Assembly (NCBI GenBank): GCA_016710385.1
Contig: JADJVX010000018.1
Coordinates: forward strand, 744,001-808,000
DNA: 64,000 bases
Direction: 5' to 3'
Source: Actinomycetales bacterium
GTDB taxonomy: Bacteria > Actinomycetota > Actinomycetes > Actinomycetales > Dermatophilaceae
This document shows, one piece after another, positions 16,891 through 26,103 of the stretch. How positions within the stretch are numbered: position 1 is the first letter of the stretch; every line of letters starts with the position of its first letter. The translations under genes and the position numbers were made by a program. The notes under the pieces were generated by a model, which worked only from the letters and a program-made list of their open reading frames with translations, was not told where the DNA came from and searched no databases.

Positions 16891-17124
16891 ATGGCGATTT
16901 CCAGCTTCTTCGCCAAACTTTTCGAAACCGACGACGAAGTCACCTATTCATTCGGGGAAGACCGGGACTGCCCCGACGACGCACTGGTCTTCGACAAGAC
17001 GTTGTTCACGGCCCAGCCGGTTTCAGGGCTACGCACCTTCGGCTTCAACGCGACGGCGCGCGGCATTTACCGTCGCTACCGGGAGACGAAGGAATGGCCG
17101 GAAAATGGCTACATCGCCAGTTGA
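16891..17124 (+). CDS. small hypothetical protein in toxin locus
   Basis: A 77-aa product, MAISSFFAKLFETDDE to RETKEWPENGYIAS, with GGAG a few bases before the ATG. A longer start at 16815 is possible. Not recognised. It lies behind the toxin-immunity pair and may be a second immunity or a fragment: the same frame stays open after its TGA into the next ORF, so the two may be pieces of one older gene. Confidence 0.4.
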   Translation: MAISSFFAKLFETDDEVTYSFGEDRDCPDDALVFDKTLFTAQPVSGLRTFGFNATARGIYRRYRETKEWPENGYIAS

Positions 17125-17214
17125 TCACGAGGCACTGGCGTCGGTCAGGGCGCATCGCCGTCGGCGGCGCGCGACTTCCCGCCGCGCAACGGTCTGTACG
17201 GGAGGCTCGACGGT

Positions 17215-17529
17215 ATGCCGGTCGCCCTCCACCGGTCCCAGGGCGACGCCTCTCTCATCGCCGGCACCACCGACCGGTGGGTCCCGGCGGAGCGCTTACA
17301 ACCGATCCAGCGGATCCGCACCGTGGGTCGCGCCTTCGGCTGTCCGGTGCAGGTCCTGGAGTTCAAGGGCGACGAGGTAGAGGTCCAGCTGTTCGACTAC
17401 CAGCCGTGGATCGAGGAATACCACGGCAGCTACGACCGATCGGACGGTAAAGCGCTGGTGACTATTCCGCGCTCGGCGTTGTCCGACGTCCACGAGGACG
17501 TGCGGGACTATCCCCACCCCCGCGCCTGA
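17215..17529 (+). CDS. small hypothetical protein, probably 5'-truncated
   Basis: A 104-aa product with PVALHRSQGDASLIAGTT and a tail ending VRDYPHPRA. Protein-like sequence continues upstream in the same frame (ARDFPPRNGLYGRLDG, before the ATG) back to the TGA at 17122 with no start codon, so the real start has probably been lost. Not recognised; likely an immunity-type or accessory gene of the toxin locus. The ATG lies within a copy of the GTATGCCG octamer. Confidence 0.4.
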   Translation: MPVALHRSQGDASLIAGTTDRWVPAERLQPIQRIRTVGRAFGCPVQVLEFKGDEVEVQLFDYQPWIEEYHGSYDRSDGKALVTIPRSALSDVHEDVRDYPHPRA

Positions 17530-17554
17530 GCTACTCGACCCGCTCGGCCCACGA

Positions 17555-19675
17555 TCAGCGCAGGTCTGGCGACCCGGTCGCGAGCAGGCGCACGAAGGCG
17601 GCTTCATCGAGAATCGGCAACCCCAACTCGCGGGCCTTGGCCTCCTTGGAGCCGGCGCCGGGCCCGACGACCACCCAGTCGGTGTTCTTGGAGACCGAGC
17701 CGGCCGCCTTGCCGCCGCGCGCGATGATCGCCTCCTTGGCCCCGTCGCGGGTGAACCCTTCCAACGACCCGGTCACCACGACCGTGCGACCCGCAAGAGT
17801 CCGCTCGACGGCGGCATCGACCTGGTCGACCATGCGCACGCCCGCTTGCGCCCAACGACGCACGATGTCGCCATGCCACTGGGATTGCGGGTCGTCGAAC
17901 CACTCGCGCACGGATGCCGCAATGACGCCGCCCACCCCGTCGACCGTGGCCAGCTCGTCTGCACCCGCAGCCTGAATCCGCTCCATCGACCCGAAGTGAG
18001 TGGCCAGGGCACGGGCAGCCGTGGGGCCCACGTGGCGGATCGACAGCGCGACAAGCACCCGCCACAGGGGTTGGGCCTTGGCCTTCTCCACCTCCACGAG
18101 CAGCCGCTGACCGTTGGCGGACAGCACCCGACCAGCCCGCACCTCAGCCGCATCGTCACCGGGCTTCGCCGCCCGAGTGAAGAGCGGCACCTGAATCAGG
18201 TCGTCACGGGTCAGTGAAAAGAGGTCGCCCTCATCGGTCATGACCGGTGAATCGAGCAACGCCCCGGCGCCCTCCCAGCCGAGCGCCTCGATATCGAGGG
18301 CGCCCCGGGAGGCTAGCCCGAACAACCGCTCCCGCAACTGTGCGGGGCAGGACCGGGTGTTGGGGCAGCGGATGTCCTTGTCGCCCTCCTTGGCTGGCCC
18401 AAGCACCGCCCCGCAGGACGGACAGTGCGTGGGCATGACGAACTCGCGTTCGCTGCCATCCCGAAGGGCGACCACAGGCCCGACGATCTCGGGGATGACA
18501 TCGCCGGCCTTGCGCAGCACCACGGTGTCGCCGATGAGCAATCCCTTCCGGGCTACCTCCCAGGCGTTGTGCAGGGTGGCGTTTTCGACGGTCGACCCAC
18601 TGACCACCACCGGTGTCATCACCCCGTAGGGGGTCACCCGCCCGGTGCGGCCCACGTTGACCCGGATGTCCAGCAGCGTGGTGTTGACCTCCTCCGGTGG
18701 GTATTTGTAGGCGATCGCCCACCGCGGTGCCCGGGACGTCGACCCGAGCTGACGTTGCAGCGCCACTTCGTCGACCTTGACGACGACCCCGTCGATCTCG
18801 TGCTCCATGTCGTGCCGATGACCGGCGTATTGCTCGACATAAGCGGTAACCTCGGCGAGGGTCGACACCACCCGCACGGCAGGTGAGGTGGGCAGCCCCC
18901 AAGCCGCGAGCACGGCATACGCCTCACTTTGCCGGGAGACCTCAAAGCCGCGCCGCGCCCCGATGCCATGGACGAGCAGCCGCAGCGGCCTGCCGGCCGT
19001 GACCCGCGGATCCTTCTGTCGCAGCGAGCCGGCAGCGGCGTTGCGCGGGTTGGCGAAGGGGGCCCGACCGGCCGCCACCAGCCCGGCGTTGAGCTCATCG
19101 AAGGCCACCACCGGGAAGAAGACCTCCCCCCGCACCTCGACCAGCTCAGGCACGTCATCGCCGACCAGCCGGCTCGGCACCCCCGCGATGGAGCGCACAT
19201 TGAGCGTGACATCCTCGCCGGTGCGGCCGTCGCCGCGGGTCAATGCCCGCACCAGGCGACCCTGTTCGTAGAGGAGATTGACGGCCAGGCCATCGATCTT
19301 GAGCTCGAGCAAGTAGTGGAATGGCACCTCCCCGGCACCTCGCTCGACCCGCGCAGCCCACGCCGACAGTTCCTCCGGCGAAAAGGCATTGTCCAGGCTC
19401 ATCATCCGTTCGAGATGGTCGACCGCCTCGAACTCGGTCGCAAAACCCGCCCCGCCGACCACCTGGGTGGGACTGTCAGGGGTCCGCAAACTCGGGTATG
19501 CCGTCTCCAACTCCTGCAGCCGCCGCAGCAGGCGGTCGTATTCGCCATCGCTGACCGTCGGAGCGTCCTGGACGTAATAGGCAAACTGATGACCGGTGAT
19601 CTCCTCGGCCAACCCGGTCCATTCATGCTTGACCTCGGCCGGCGGGTCGGAAGGTGCTGGGGGAAGGCTCGCCAC
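17555..19675 (-). CDS. ligA: NAD-dependent DNA ligase
   Basis: A 706-aa LigA that seals nicks in DNA using NAD+. The adenylation lysine is in LELKIDGLAVN; the zinc finger is CPSCGAVLG followed by CPNTRSCPAQ; helix-hairpin-helix repeats include TVDGVGGVIAASV; a BRCT domain ends the protein (GRTVVVTGSLEGFTRDGAKEA). I start at GTG 19675 (VASLPPAPSD), preceded by AGGAT on the coding strand; the longer frame upstream would overlap the next gene. Essential gene, single in the window. Confidence 0.95.
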   Translation of the reverse strand: MASLPPAPSDPPAEVKHEWTGLAEEITGHQFAYYVQDAPTVSDGEYDRLLRRLQELETAYPSLRTPDSPTQVVGGAGFATEFEAVDHLERMMSLDNAFSPEELSAWAARVERGAGEVPFHYLLELKIDGLAVNLLYEQGRLVRALTRGDGRTGEDVTLNVRSIAGVPSRLVGDDVPELVEVRGEVFFPVVAFDELNAGLVAAGRAPFANPRNAAAGSLRQKDPRVTAGRPLRLLVHGIGARRGFEVSRQSEAYAVLAAWGLPTSPAVRVVSTLAEVTAYVEQYAGHRHDMEHEIDGVVVKVDEVALQRQLGSTSRAPRWAIAYKYPPEEVNTTLLDIRVNVGRTGRVTPYGVMTPVVVSGSTVENATLHNAWEVARKGLLIGDTVVLRKAGDVIPEIVGPVVALRDGSEREFVMPTHCPSCGAVLGPAKEGDKDIRCPNTRSCPAQLRERLFGLASRGALDIEALGWEGAGALLDSPVMTDEGDLFSLTRDDLIQVPLFTRAAKPGDDAAEVRAGRVLSANGQRLLVEVEKAKAQPLWRVLVALSIRHVGPTAARALATHFGSMERIQAAGADELATVDGVGGVIAASVREWFDDPQSQWHGDIVRRWAQAGVRMVDQVDAAVERTLAGRTVVVTGSLEGFTRDGAKEAIIARGGKAAGSVSKNTDWVVVGPGAGSKEAKARELGLPILDEAAFVRLLATGSPDLR

Positions 19676-19808
19676 GGGCTCATCCTGCCGCACCGGTGCG
19701 ACACCCGGCCCGCAGCGCTGGTGGCTGACTTGCCTCGTCGCCCCTTCCCATCGGACACTAGTGCTTCCGGCCAGGCCCAGGTCGGGCCGCCTACCCAGGG
19801 GATGCTTC

Positions 19809-21122
19809 GTGCGCACTCACCTCGCGACCACCGCCCGATCGCTGCGGCATGCCGCTGCCCTCACGGCTGTGGCGGCCCTGGCGCTGGCCGGGTGCACGAA
19901 TACCCCGGCCACGGCGACCTCCCCGACGACCGGCGCTGCCTCGACTCCTGGCGCAGCGGCCAACACCACGACCTCTCCCGCGCCCGAGGTCGAGTTGACC
20001 CCGAACGTCACCGATGCCAACCCGGTGACCGTCGACACCATCGTGAGCGTGGCTGCCAAGGGTGGCACCATCACGAACGTCGAGATGTCCTACGCCGACC
20101 CCAAGGCGGGCGCCGTGCAGGTGGAGGGCTCGCTGGCTCCCGATGGCTCCACGTGGACGGCGCAGTCGCTGCTCGAGCCAGGCATGAAGTATTCGTTGAA
20201 GATGGTGGGTCGCAACGCCGACGGTCGGGAAACGACTCGCCAGAGTGCCTTCACAACGCAGAAGCTGTCCAAAAAGCAGGAGATCTTCCCGACCATGACG
20301 GCCAACGGCGCCACCGTCGGCGTGGCCATGCCGGTCATCATCCGCTTCGACGTCCCGGTCTCGGACAAGGCCGCCTTCGAGAAGAAGATGTCGGTGACCT
20401 CGGAGCCCGCGCAGACCGGTTCGTGGGCGTGGTATGGCAGCAGCGAGGCGCACTGGCGTCCGGAGAAGTACTGGACCCCCGGCACCAAGGTTTCGGTCAA
20501 GGTCGACATCAACGGGGTGGCCGCAGGCAACGGCACCTACGGCCAGAAGTCGATCACCGGTGGCTTCACCGTCGGCTCGGCCACGATCTTGAAGGCCGAC
20601 CTGGCCAAACACCAGATGACAGTCGAGGTCGGCGGGCAGGTCGCGCGGACCATCCCCATCACCGGCGGGAAGGCCGGCTGGGTGTCCCGCAGTGGCACCA
20701 AGGTCATCATGGAGAAGTTCGCCGAACTCAAGATGGACGCCACGACCGTTGGACTGGAGAAGGACGACCCGGAGTACTACTCGATCCCGGACGTCAAGTA
20801 CGCCATGCGCGAGACGTGGTCGGGCGAGTTCATCCACGCTGCACCCTGGTCGGTCGGCAGCCAGGGGCGGGCCAATGTCAGCCACGGCTGCATCGGGATG
20901 AGCACGTCGAACGCCCAGTGGCTCTACAACGAGGTGAAGGTCGGCGACCCGCTCGTCGTCAGCGGCACCAATCGTGGCCTTGAGCGTGGCAACGGGTGGA
21001 CCGACTGGAACATCAGCTTCGAGGAGTTCAAGAGCTTCTCGGCGCTCGCGCCCGCCAAGTCGACGGCCGCACCGTCGTCGACGCCGGCCAGCACGACCGC
21101 CAAGACGACCGCGGCCTCCTGA
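19809..21122 (+). CDS. L,D-transpeptidase lipoprotein with Ig-like domains
   Basis: A 437-aa exported enzyme that makes 3-3 peptidoglycan cross-links. The GTG start gives a signal peptide with lipobox LALAGC (Cys29), then a Thr/Ala/Ser linker, Ig-like regions (about residues 55-270) and a YkuD catalytic domain with SHGCIGMSTSNAQWLY holding the active Cys after an upstream His in EFIHAAPWS. The low-complexity C-terminal tail is rich in Thr, Ala and Ser. This is the LdtMt2/LppS-type architecture of actinobacteria. Confidence 0.9.
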   Translation: MRTHLATTARSLRHAAALTAVAALALAGCTNTPATATSPTTGAASTPGAAANTTTSPAPEVELTPNVTDANPVTVDTIVSVAAKGGTITNVEMSYADPKAGAVQVEGSLAPDGSTWTAQSLLEPGMKYSLKMVGRNADGRETTRQSAFTTQKLSKKQEIFPTMTANGATVGVAMPVIIRFDVPVSDKAAFEKKMSVTSEPAQTGSWAWYGSSEAHWRPEKYWTPGTKVSVKVDINGVAAGNGTYGQKSITGGFTVGSATILKADLAKHQMTVEVGGQVARTIPITGGKAGWVSRSGTKVIMEKFAELKMDATTVGLEKDDPEYYSIPDVKYAMRETWSGEFIHAAPWSVGSQGRANVSHGCIGMSTSNAQWLYNEVKVGDPLVVSGTNRGLERGNGWTDWNISFEEFKSFSALAPAKSTAAPSSTPASTTAKTTAAS

Positions 21123-21141
21123 ACCGAGCCCCTCGGCTCAG
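21119..21141. terminator. imperfect hairpin between converging genes
   Basis: CTGAACCGAG and CTCGGCTCAG pair with one mismatch around a short CCC loop, overlapping the stop codons of both the transpeptidase gene and the converging methionine synthase-like gene. A weak bidirectional terminator. Confidence 0.45.
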
Positions 21142-22145
21142 GCCGACGCGCGGTCGGCCAGGTGGCGCGCCACATCGATAGCCAGCCGCTGCCGCGCCAC
21201 GGCCTGTGCCGGGGACAGGCCAGCGAGCCCGCAGCTGGGGGTGACTGCGACGGCGCCCAGGCGAGCGGACGGCATACCGAGGTCCGACCACGACTGAACC
21301 ACCGCGTCAGCGATGGCTGCGGGGCTGCCGGGCTCGCTCGTGGTCGGGACGCACCCGGCGACGAATTGCCGCCCGTCCTCGACCGCCACGGCGATTCCCT
21401 CCCAGCCGCGGGCAGTGAGCAGTGCGGTATCCACCGACAGCGCACTCGACCCGGACCGCCGAAGCACGGGCAGCGGAGGGTATGCCGCGCAACAGTGCAC
21501 GGCGGTGGGGCGCCCCCCTGCCGCAGCGAGGACCCCGGCGAGGACCGGCACGGCGTCCGCGGGATCGATCGACGGCAGACGACCGTAACCGGAGGCCGTG
21601 GGCAGGGCACCGGAGAGCACGGCGGGGAGCGAGGGCTCATCCAGCTGCAGAGTCACAGCCGCCCCGGGCACCGCCCGACCGACCGTCGCGAGCAGGCCCC
21701 GCACTCCCTCACCGAGCGACTCGGCGACATCGCGGACCGCGCCGGCGTCGACGATGCAGCGGTCGCCGCGGGTCAGCCAGAGCGAGGCGGCCAGGGTATA
21801 GGGACCGGCGACGGCGACCTTGAGCGGACCGGCATAGCCGTCGAAAGTCGCGGCCAGCGTGTCGAGGTCCTCGCGCCACAGCGCGCCGGTGCGGGCCGCG
21901 TCGCGCCCCGGCCGATCGACCAGACGCCAGCCCGCCGGTTGCAGGTCGACGGCGAGGTCGACCAGCAACCCGGCCGTTCGCCCGATGAGATCGGCGCCCG
22001 GACCGCGCTGGGGCAGCTCGGTGAGGTAAGGCACGCCGCGCACGCCGTCGGCACCGTCCAGGGGCACGAGCAGGTCTCGCACCACGGTGAGTGCTTCCCG
22101 CACGTCGGTCCCCGGCCAGGAGCCGATCCCGCTGACGTCGACCAC
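21138..22145 (-). CDS. methionine synthase II-like protein (MetE C-terminal domain only)
   Basis: A 335-aa TIM-barrel protein like the C-terminal half of cobalamin-independent methionine synthase; typical MetE is about 750 aa. It begins SGIGSWPGTDVREAL. Zinc ligands His and Cys are visible in TAVHCCAAYP and the late Cys in VTPSCGLAGLS; where MetE usually has a zinc-binding Glu there is SALSVDTALL with Asp. Nine bases separate it from mnmA, so it is the last gene of a cysteine desulfurase-mnmA operon. The methyl donor is unknown; short forms of this kind can use other methyl donors. Confidence 0.75.
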   Translation of the reverse strand: MVDVSGIGSWPGTDVREALTVVRDLLVPLDGADGVRGVPYLTELPQRGPGADLIGRTAGLLVDLAVDLQPAGWRLVDRPGRDAARTGALWREDLDTLAATFDGYAGPLKVAVAGPYTLAASLWLTRGDRCIVDAGAVRDVAESLGEGVRGLLATVGRAVPGAAVTLQLDEPSLPAVLSGALPTASGYGRLPSIDPADAVPVLAGVLAAAGGRPTAVHCCAAYPPLPVLRRSGSSALSVDTALLTARGWEGIAVAVEDGRQFVAGCVPTTSEPGSPAAIADAVVQSWSDLGMPSARLGAVAVTPSCGLAGLSPAQAVARQRLAIDVARHLADRASA

Positions 22146-22154
22146 TCGGGCAGC

Positions 22155-23300
22155 CTAACGGGGATGGGTCGCGCGGATGGTCGCCGACCCGACCACTCGA
22201 GTGCCGGCATAGAGCACGACGCTCTGCCCGGGAGCGACCCCGCGTAGCGGCTGGTCGAGGACCACTTCCAGGGCCGGGCTCCCGTCCGGGCCGACACCCG
22301 GGTATGCCGTCGCCGGGAGTTCCGCGCCATGGGCCCGGACCTGGGCACCCAGCCGGGTCGGGCCGGTCGGCGCGTCACCGCACCAGCGCACGTGCTCGCC
22401 GTCTAGGCGCCGAACGCCGAGCAGCTCGGCCGGAGCGACGAGGACGACATTGCGCTCGACGTCGACCTCACGCACGTAGCGGGGTTGCCCGTCCGGCGCC
22501 GGGCGAGGCAGGCGCAAGCCCTTGCGTTGGCCGACGGTGAAGGCGTAGGCACCGTCGTGCTCTCCGACGACCTCGCCCTGCTCGTCGAGGATCACGCCGG
22601 GCTGGGCCCCTAGGCGTCGGGTGAGCCAGCCGCGGGTGTCGCCGTCGGCGATGAAGCAGATGTCGTGGGAGTCGGGCTTCTTGGCGACCGCGAAACCCCG
22701 CTCGGCGGCCTCCTGGCGCACCTGTGCCTTGGTCGAATCGCCCAGTGGGAAGAACGCCCGGGCCAACTGCTGCTCGTCGAGCACGCCGAGCACATAGGAC
22801 TGGTCCTTGGCCGTGTCGACGGCGCGATGCAACTCACGCCTGCCTGGGTCGCCCACGGTCTGGCCCAGCGGCTCACCCAGGGTGTCGCCCCCGGGGTCAG
22901 CCACGGTGACGATCCGCGCGTAATGGCCGGTCGCGACCGCGTCGAAGCCAAGGGCAACTGCCTTGTCCAGCAGGGCGTGGAACTTGATCCGCTCATTGCA
23001 GCGCAGGCACGGGTTGGGCGTGTGCCCCCGGGCATACTCAGCGACGAAGTCCTCGACGACTTCGACGCGGAAGCGCTCGGCGAGGTCCCACACGTAGAAG
23101 GGGATCCCGAGCCGGTCGGCGACCCGGCGGGCGTCGGCCGAATCCTCCAGGGTGCAGCAGCCTCGGGCACTCTCCCGCAGCACGCTGGCCTGTTGGGACA
23201 GCGCCAGGTGGACGCCCACCACCTCGTGGCCGGCCTCGACCATCCGCGCCGCGGCGACCGCCGAGTCGACCCCGCCGCTCATCGCGGCAACGACTCGCAT
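22155..23300 (-). CDS. mnmA: tRNA 2-thiouridylase
   Basis: A 381-aa MnmA that puts sulfur on U34 of tRNAs for Lys, Glu and Gln. The PP-loop AMSGGVDSAVAAA is at the N-terminus, the catalytic cysteines are in NPCLRCNERIKF and SHDICFIADGD, and the C-terminus is the beta-barrel part. The start overlaps the stop of the cysteine desulfurase gene (TGATG), which fits since that enzyme supplies the sulfur. The open frame extends upstream but belongs to the previous gene. Confidence 0.95.
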   Translation of the reverse strand: MRVVAAMSGGVDSAVAAARMVEAGHEVVGVHLALSQQASVLRESARGCCTLEDSADARRVADRLGIPFYVWDLAERFRVEVVEDFVAEYARGHTPNPCLRCNERIKFHALLDKAVALGFDAVATGHYARIVTVADPGGDTLGEPLGQTVGDPGRRELHRAVDTAKDQSYVLGVLDEQQLARAFFPLGDSTKAQVRQEAAERGFAVAKKPDSHDICFIADGDTRGWLTRRLGAQPGVILDEQGEVVGEHDGAYAFTVGQRKGLRLPRPAPDGQPRYVREVDVERNVVLVAPAELLGVRRLDGEHVRWCGDAPTGPTRLGAQVRAHGAELPATAYPGVGPDGSPALEVVLDQPLRGVAPGQSVVLYAGTRVVGSATIRATHPR

Positions 23301-24496
23301 CAGGCTGACCCCTGCGTAGTCCAGGCGGCCCGCCGGGCTCGGTCGACGGCGGCCGGCAGGGCGGCGAGGAAGGCCTCGACATCGGCCGTCGTGGAGGTGT
23401 GCCCGAGGGTCGCTCGGAGTGCCCCGCGGGCGTCCCGTTCGGTCAGGCCCATGGCCAGCAACACATGGCTGGGTTGCGGCACGCCGGCTTGGCAGGCGGA
23501 ACCCGTCGAGCATTCGATTCCCGCCGCGTCGAGCAAGTAGAGCAGCGAGTCGCCCTCACACCCCGGCACGATGAGGTGCGCATTCCCGGCCAGCCGACCC
23601 TGTCCGTCGCCAGGAGTCCACCGGCCCCCGACGCGGATCCCGAGGTCCAGCTCCAGGGCTCCCTGTAGCAGCGCATCCCGCAGGTCCACCAGCCGAGCCG
23701 TCTCCCGCTCGCGCGTCTCCACGGCATACTCCACGGCCAACGACAGCCCGAGGATCCCGGCCGTATCGAGTGTGCCGCTGCGGATCTGGCGCTCCTGCCC
23801 TCCGCCATAGACCAGCGGGACGACCGTGACATCGCGTTTGACGACCAGCGCGCCGGTGCCGACCGGGCCACCGACCTTGTGTCCGCCGAGGGTAAGCAGG
23901 TCGACCCCGGCAGCGGCAACGTCGACCGGGAGGTGACCCACCGCCTGGACCGCGTCGGTGTGCATCGGTATGCCGTGCGCGTGCGCCACCGCTGCCAGCG
24001 CCGCGACATCCTGCACGGTGCCGACCTCGTTGTTGGCCCACATCACGCTGACCAGCGCGACTGATTCAGGATCGGTGGCCAGCGCCCGGGCCAGTACCTC
24101 CGGATGCACCACACCCTCGCCGTCACAGGGCAACCAGGTGACCTGGACCCCCTCGCGAGATTCGAGCGCCGCGACGCAGTCGAGCACAGCGTGGTGCTCG
24201 ATCGCCGACACCACCAACCGGGTGCGGCGCGGGTCGGCGTCACGCCGGGATCTCAGCACCCCACTGATCGCGAGGTTGTCCGATTCCGTTCCGCCCGAGG
24301 TGAAGACGATCTCCGATGGGCGAGCACCGATTGCCGCGGCCAGTCGTTCGCGGGACTCCTCGACCACCCGCCGGGCGGCCCGGCCCGCGGTGTGCAGCGA
24401 GGACGCATTGCCGACCCGGGACGCCTGCTCGGCCATGGCGGCCGCGACGTGCGGGAAGACCGGTGTCGTCGCGGCGTGGTCGAGGTAGACGGGCAC
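23300..24496 (-). CDS. cysteine desulfurase (NifS/IscS type)
   Basis: A 398-aa PLP enzyme that takes sulfur from cysteine. It begins VPVYLDHAATTPVFP; the PLP lysine is in LGGHKVGGPVG and the catalytic cysteine in CSTGSACQAGVPQPSHVL. GTG start, with TAGGAT seven bases upstream (leaderless). Overlap with mnmA means its sulfur probably goes to tRNA thiolation rather than only Fe-S assembly. Confidence 0.92.
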   Translation of the reverse strand: MPVYLDHAATTPVFPHVAAAMAEQASRVGNASSLHTAGRAARRVVEESRERLAAAIGARPSEIVFTSGGTESDNLAISGVLRSRRDADPRRTRLVVSAIEHHAVLDCVAALESREGVQVTWLPCDGEGVVHPEVLARALATDPESVALVSVMWANNEVGTVQDVAALAAVAHAHGIPMHTDAVQAVGHLPVDVAAAGVDLLTLGGHKVGGPVGTGALVVKRDVTVVPLVYGGGQERQIRSGTLDTAGILGLSLAVEYAVETRERETARLVDLRDALLQGALELDLGIRVGGRWTPGDGQGRLAGNAHLIVPGCEGDSLLYLLDAAGIECSTGSACQAGVPQPSHVLLAMGLTERDARGALRATLGHTSTTADVEAFLAALPAAVDRARRAAWTTQGSA

Positions 24497-24503
24497 GCCG
24501 GTG

Positions 24504-24509
24504 ATCCTA
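24504..24509 (-). promoter_or_regulatory. -10 box of leaderless cysteine desulfurase operon
   Basis: Minus-strand TAGGAT followed by seven bases and the GTG start of the desulfurase gene. It supports that start and heads the desulfurase-mnmA-methionine synthase-like operon. Confidence 0.55.
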
Positions 24510-24651
24510 CGTGGGGTTGCCGCTGCGGCCGGTGCCACGATCACCGCAGGGCCCAACGGTGAAACTGCTGACGTGCGGTGACTGCAGACCGGAGAACTCG
24601 CCCCTACGATGAGGGTCCTGGTTCACGCCCCAGTCCCCCGGGAGACCCGCC

Positions 24652-25464
24652 ATGGCCGAGACGCCCGCACCACCGCGGCGCATCGCCGCATTCTTCGACC
24701 TCGACGGCACGCTCATTCCGGGGTCGGCCAATATTCCCCTGGCCAAGGCCGCCTTCCGCGCCGGGTTGGTCAGCAAGCGCGAGCTGGCCCTCGACCTGGC
24801 CCGCAATGTCTCGTTCATGCTCCGGGGAGCCAGCGACGACAGCTCGGCCAAGGTCCGTGACCGGATTCTGCGCGGGGTCAAGGGTCACCCGGCCAGCGAC
24901 GTCGAGTCGCTGGCCGATGGCTTCCTCGACGACCTCGTCGCCACGATCACCCCGACGATGCGTGCGATCCTCGACGAGCACCGTGCGGCCGGCCACGATC
25001 TCGTCCTCGTGTCCGCCTCTCCCACCGAGATCGTCCAGCGTTTCGCAGTGGCCGCCGGGATGGACTATGGCCGGGGAACGACGGCCGGGCGGGACGCAGC
25101 GGGCCGCTACGACGGCACCCTGTCGGGGCCGTTCTGCTACAAGGAGGGCAAGGCCGAGGTCCTCGCCGGTCTGGCGACCGACCACGGGTATGACCTCGCC
25201 GAATGCTTCGCCTACTCCGACTCCATCAGCGATGCCCCGATGTTCCGCACCGTCGGACACCCGGTGGCGGTCAACCCCGATCACGAGCTGCGGCATGCGG
25301 CCGTGGCCGGCGGCTGGCGGATCGTCGAAGTCGGTCGGCTCCGGGTCGGGGTCGAGTCGTTGCGCCGAGCCATCCGCGCGACTGCCGCCAGCCCCGGCGC
25401 GGCCTGGTCGCACGGTCGCCGGGTGGCTTCCCGGCGGCGCGCCCAACCCACCGGCGACGCCTGA
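24652..25464 (+). CDS. HAD-superfamily IB phosphatase (SerB-like)
   Basis: A 270-aa hydrolase. Motif I FFDLDGTLIPG lies near residue 15, motif II Ser in LVSASPTEI, the Lys in FCYKEGKAEVL and motif III in YSDSISDAPMF. These are the four HAD motifs of the IB subfamily, which holds phosphoserine phosphatase and the phosphatidylglycerophosphate or acyl-phosphate phosphatases. The substrate is not settled. TACGAT at 24604 is a possible -10 with a 5' leader of about 40 bases. Confidence 0.85.
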   Translation: MAETPAPPRRIAAFFDLDGTLIPGSANIPLAKAAFRAGLVSKRELALDLARNVSFMLRGASDDSSAKVRDRILRGVKGHPASDVESLADGFLDDLVATITPTMRAILDEHRAAGHDLVLVSASPTEIVQRFAVAAGMDYGRGTTAGRDAAGRYDGTLSGPFCYKEGKAEVLAGLATDHGYDLAECFAYSDSISDAPMFRTVGHPVAVNPDHELRHAAVAGGWRIVEVGRLRVGVESLRRAIRATAASPGAAWSHGRRVASRRRAQPTGDA

Positions 25465-25465
25465 C

Positions 25466-26020
25466 TCAGGGCCGAGGGTCGGTGACGAGCATCCCCAGCT
25501 CGAGGGTGTCGCGCCAAAGCCCCGCCACCCGCTGCACCTCGCGGCGGCGCCCTTCGAGCACAAACCCCACCTTGTCATAGACCCGGATGGCACGCTCGTT
25601 GTCGGCAACGACGTCCAGGCTGAGTCGATGCAGGCCCAGCGGCCCGAAGGCGAAGTCGCGCACCAGCCGAGTGGCCTCGGTGCCGTATCCGCGGTCGAAG
25701 ACTTCCGGTCCGACCAGGGCGATCCGAAAGGTCATCGCGTCGTGGTCCTCGTCGAGTTCGAAGAGCACCACCTCACCGATCGCCCGCCCGTCGGCGATCC
25801 GCACGATCGCCCAATCGGCCCGGTCGAGTCGCTCTCGGGCCCGCCGCAGCCCGGCCCGCACCTGCTCCCGGGTGAACTCCGCTATCGGTCCGGTGGCGGT
25901 GCGGCTCTCGGGGTCGGCGAAGAGCGGCCACAGTGCGTCGAGATGCTCGACCCCGATCGGCTCCAGGCGCACCACCGCGCCCACCAGCGTCGGCTGGTGT
26001 TCCAGGAGCGCAAGATCCAC
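25466..26020 (-). CDS. GNAT acetyltransferase (RimJ/RimL-like)
   Basis: About 184 aa. The acetyl-CoA region is IGEVVLFELDEDHDAM and GYGTEATRLVRDFAFG, followed by LHRLSLDVVADNERAIRVY and EKVGF-type sequence (DKVGFVLEGRRRE). This is the RimJ/RimL subgroup that acetylates proteins or small molecules. Start assumed at GTG 26020 (VDLALLEHQP); the frame runs further upstream but becomes low-complexity. It converges with the HAD gene. Confidence 0.78.
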   Translation of the reverse strand: MDLALLEHQPTLVGAVVRLEPIGVEHLDALWPLFADPESRTATGPIAEFTREQVRAGLRRARERLDRADWAIVRIADGRAIGEVVLFELDEDHDAMTFRIALVGPEVFDRGYGTEATRLVRDFAFGPLGLHRLSLDVVADNERAIRVYDKVGFVLEGRRREVQRVAGLWRDTLELGMLVTDPRP

Positions 26021-26103
26021 GCGCTGATCAAAGCAGCGCCGGTATGCCGTGGCAACAGCGCGCGCCGCGCGGCGGGGACTCACCTGCTGGTCGACACACA
26101 GCC

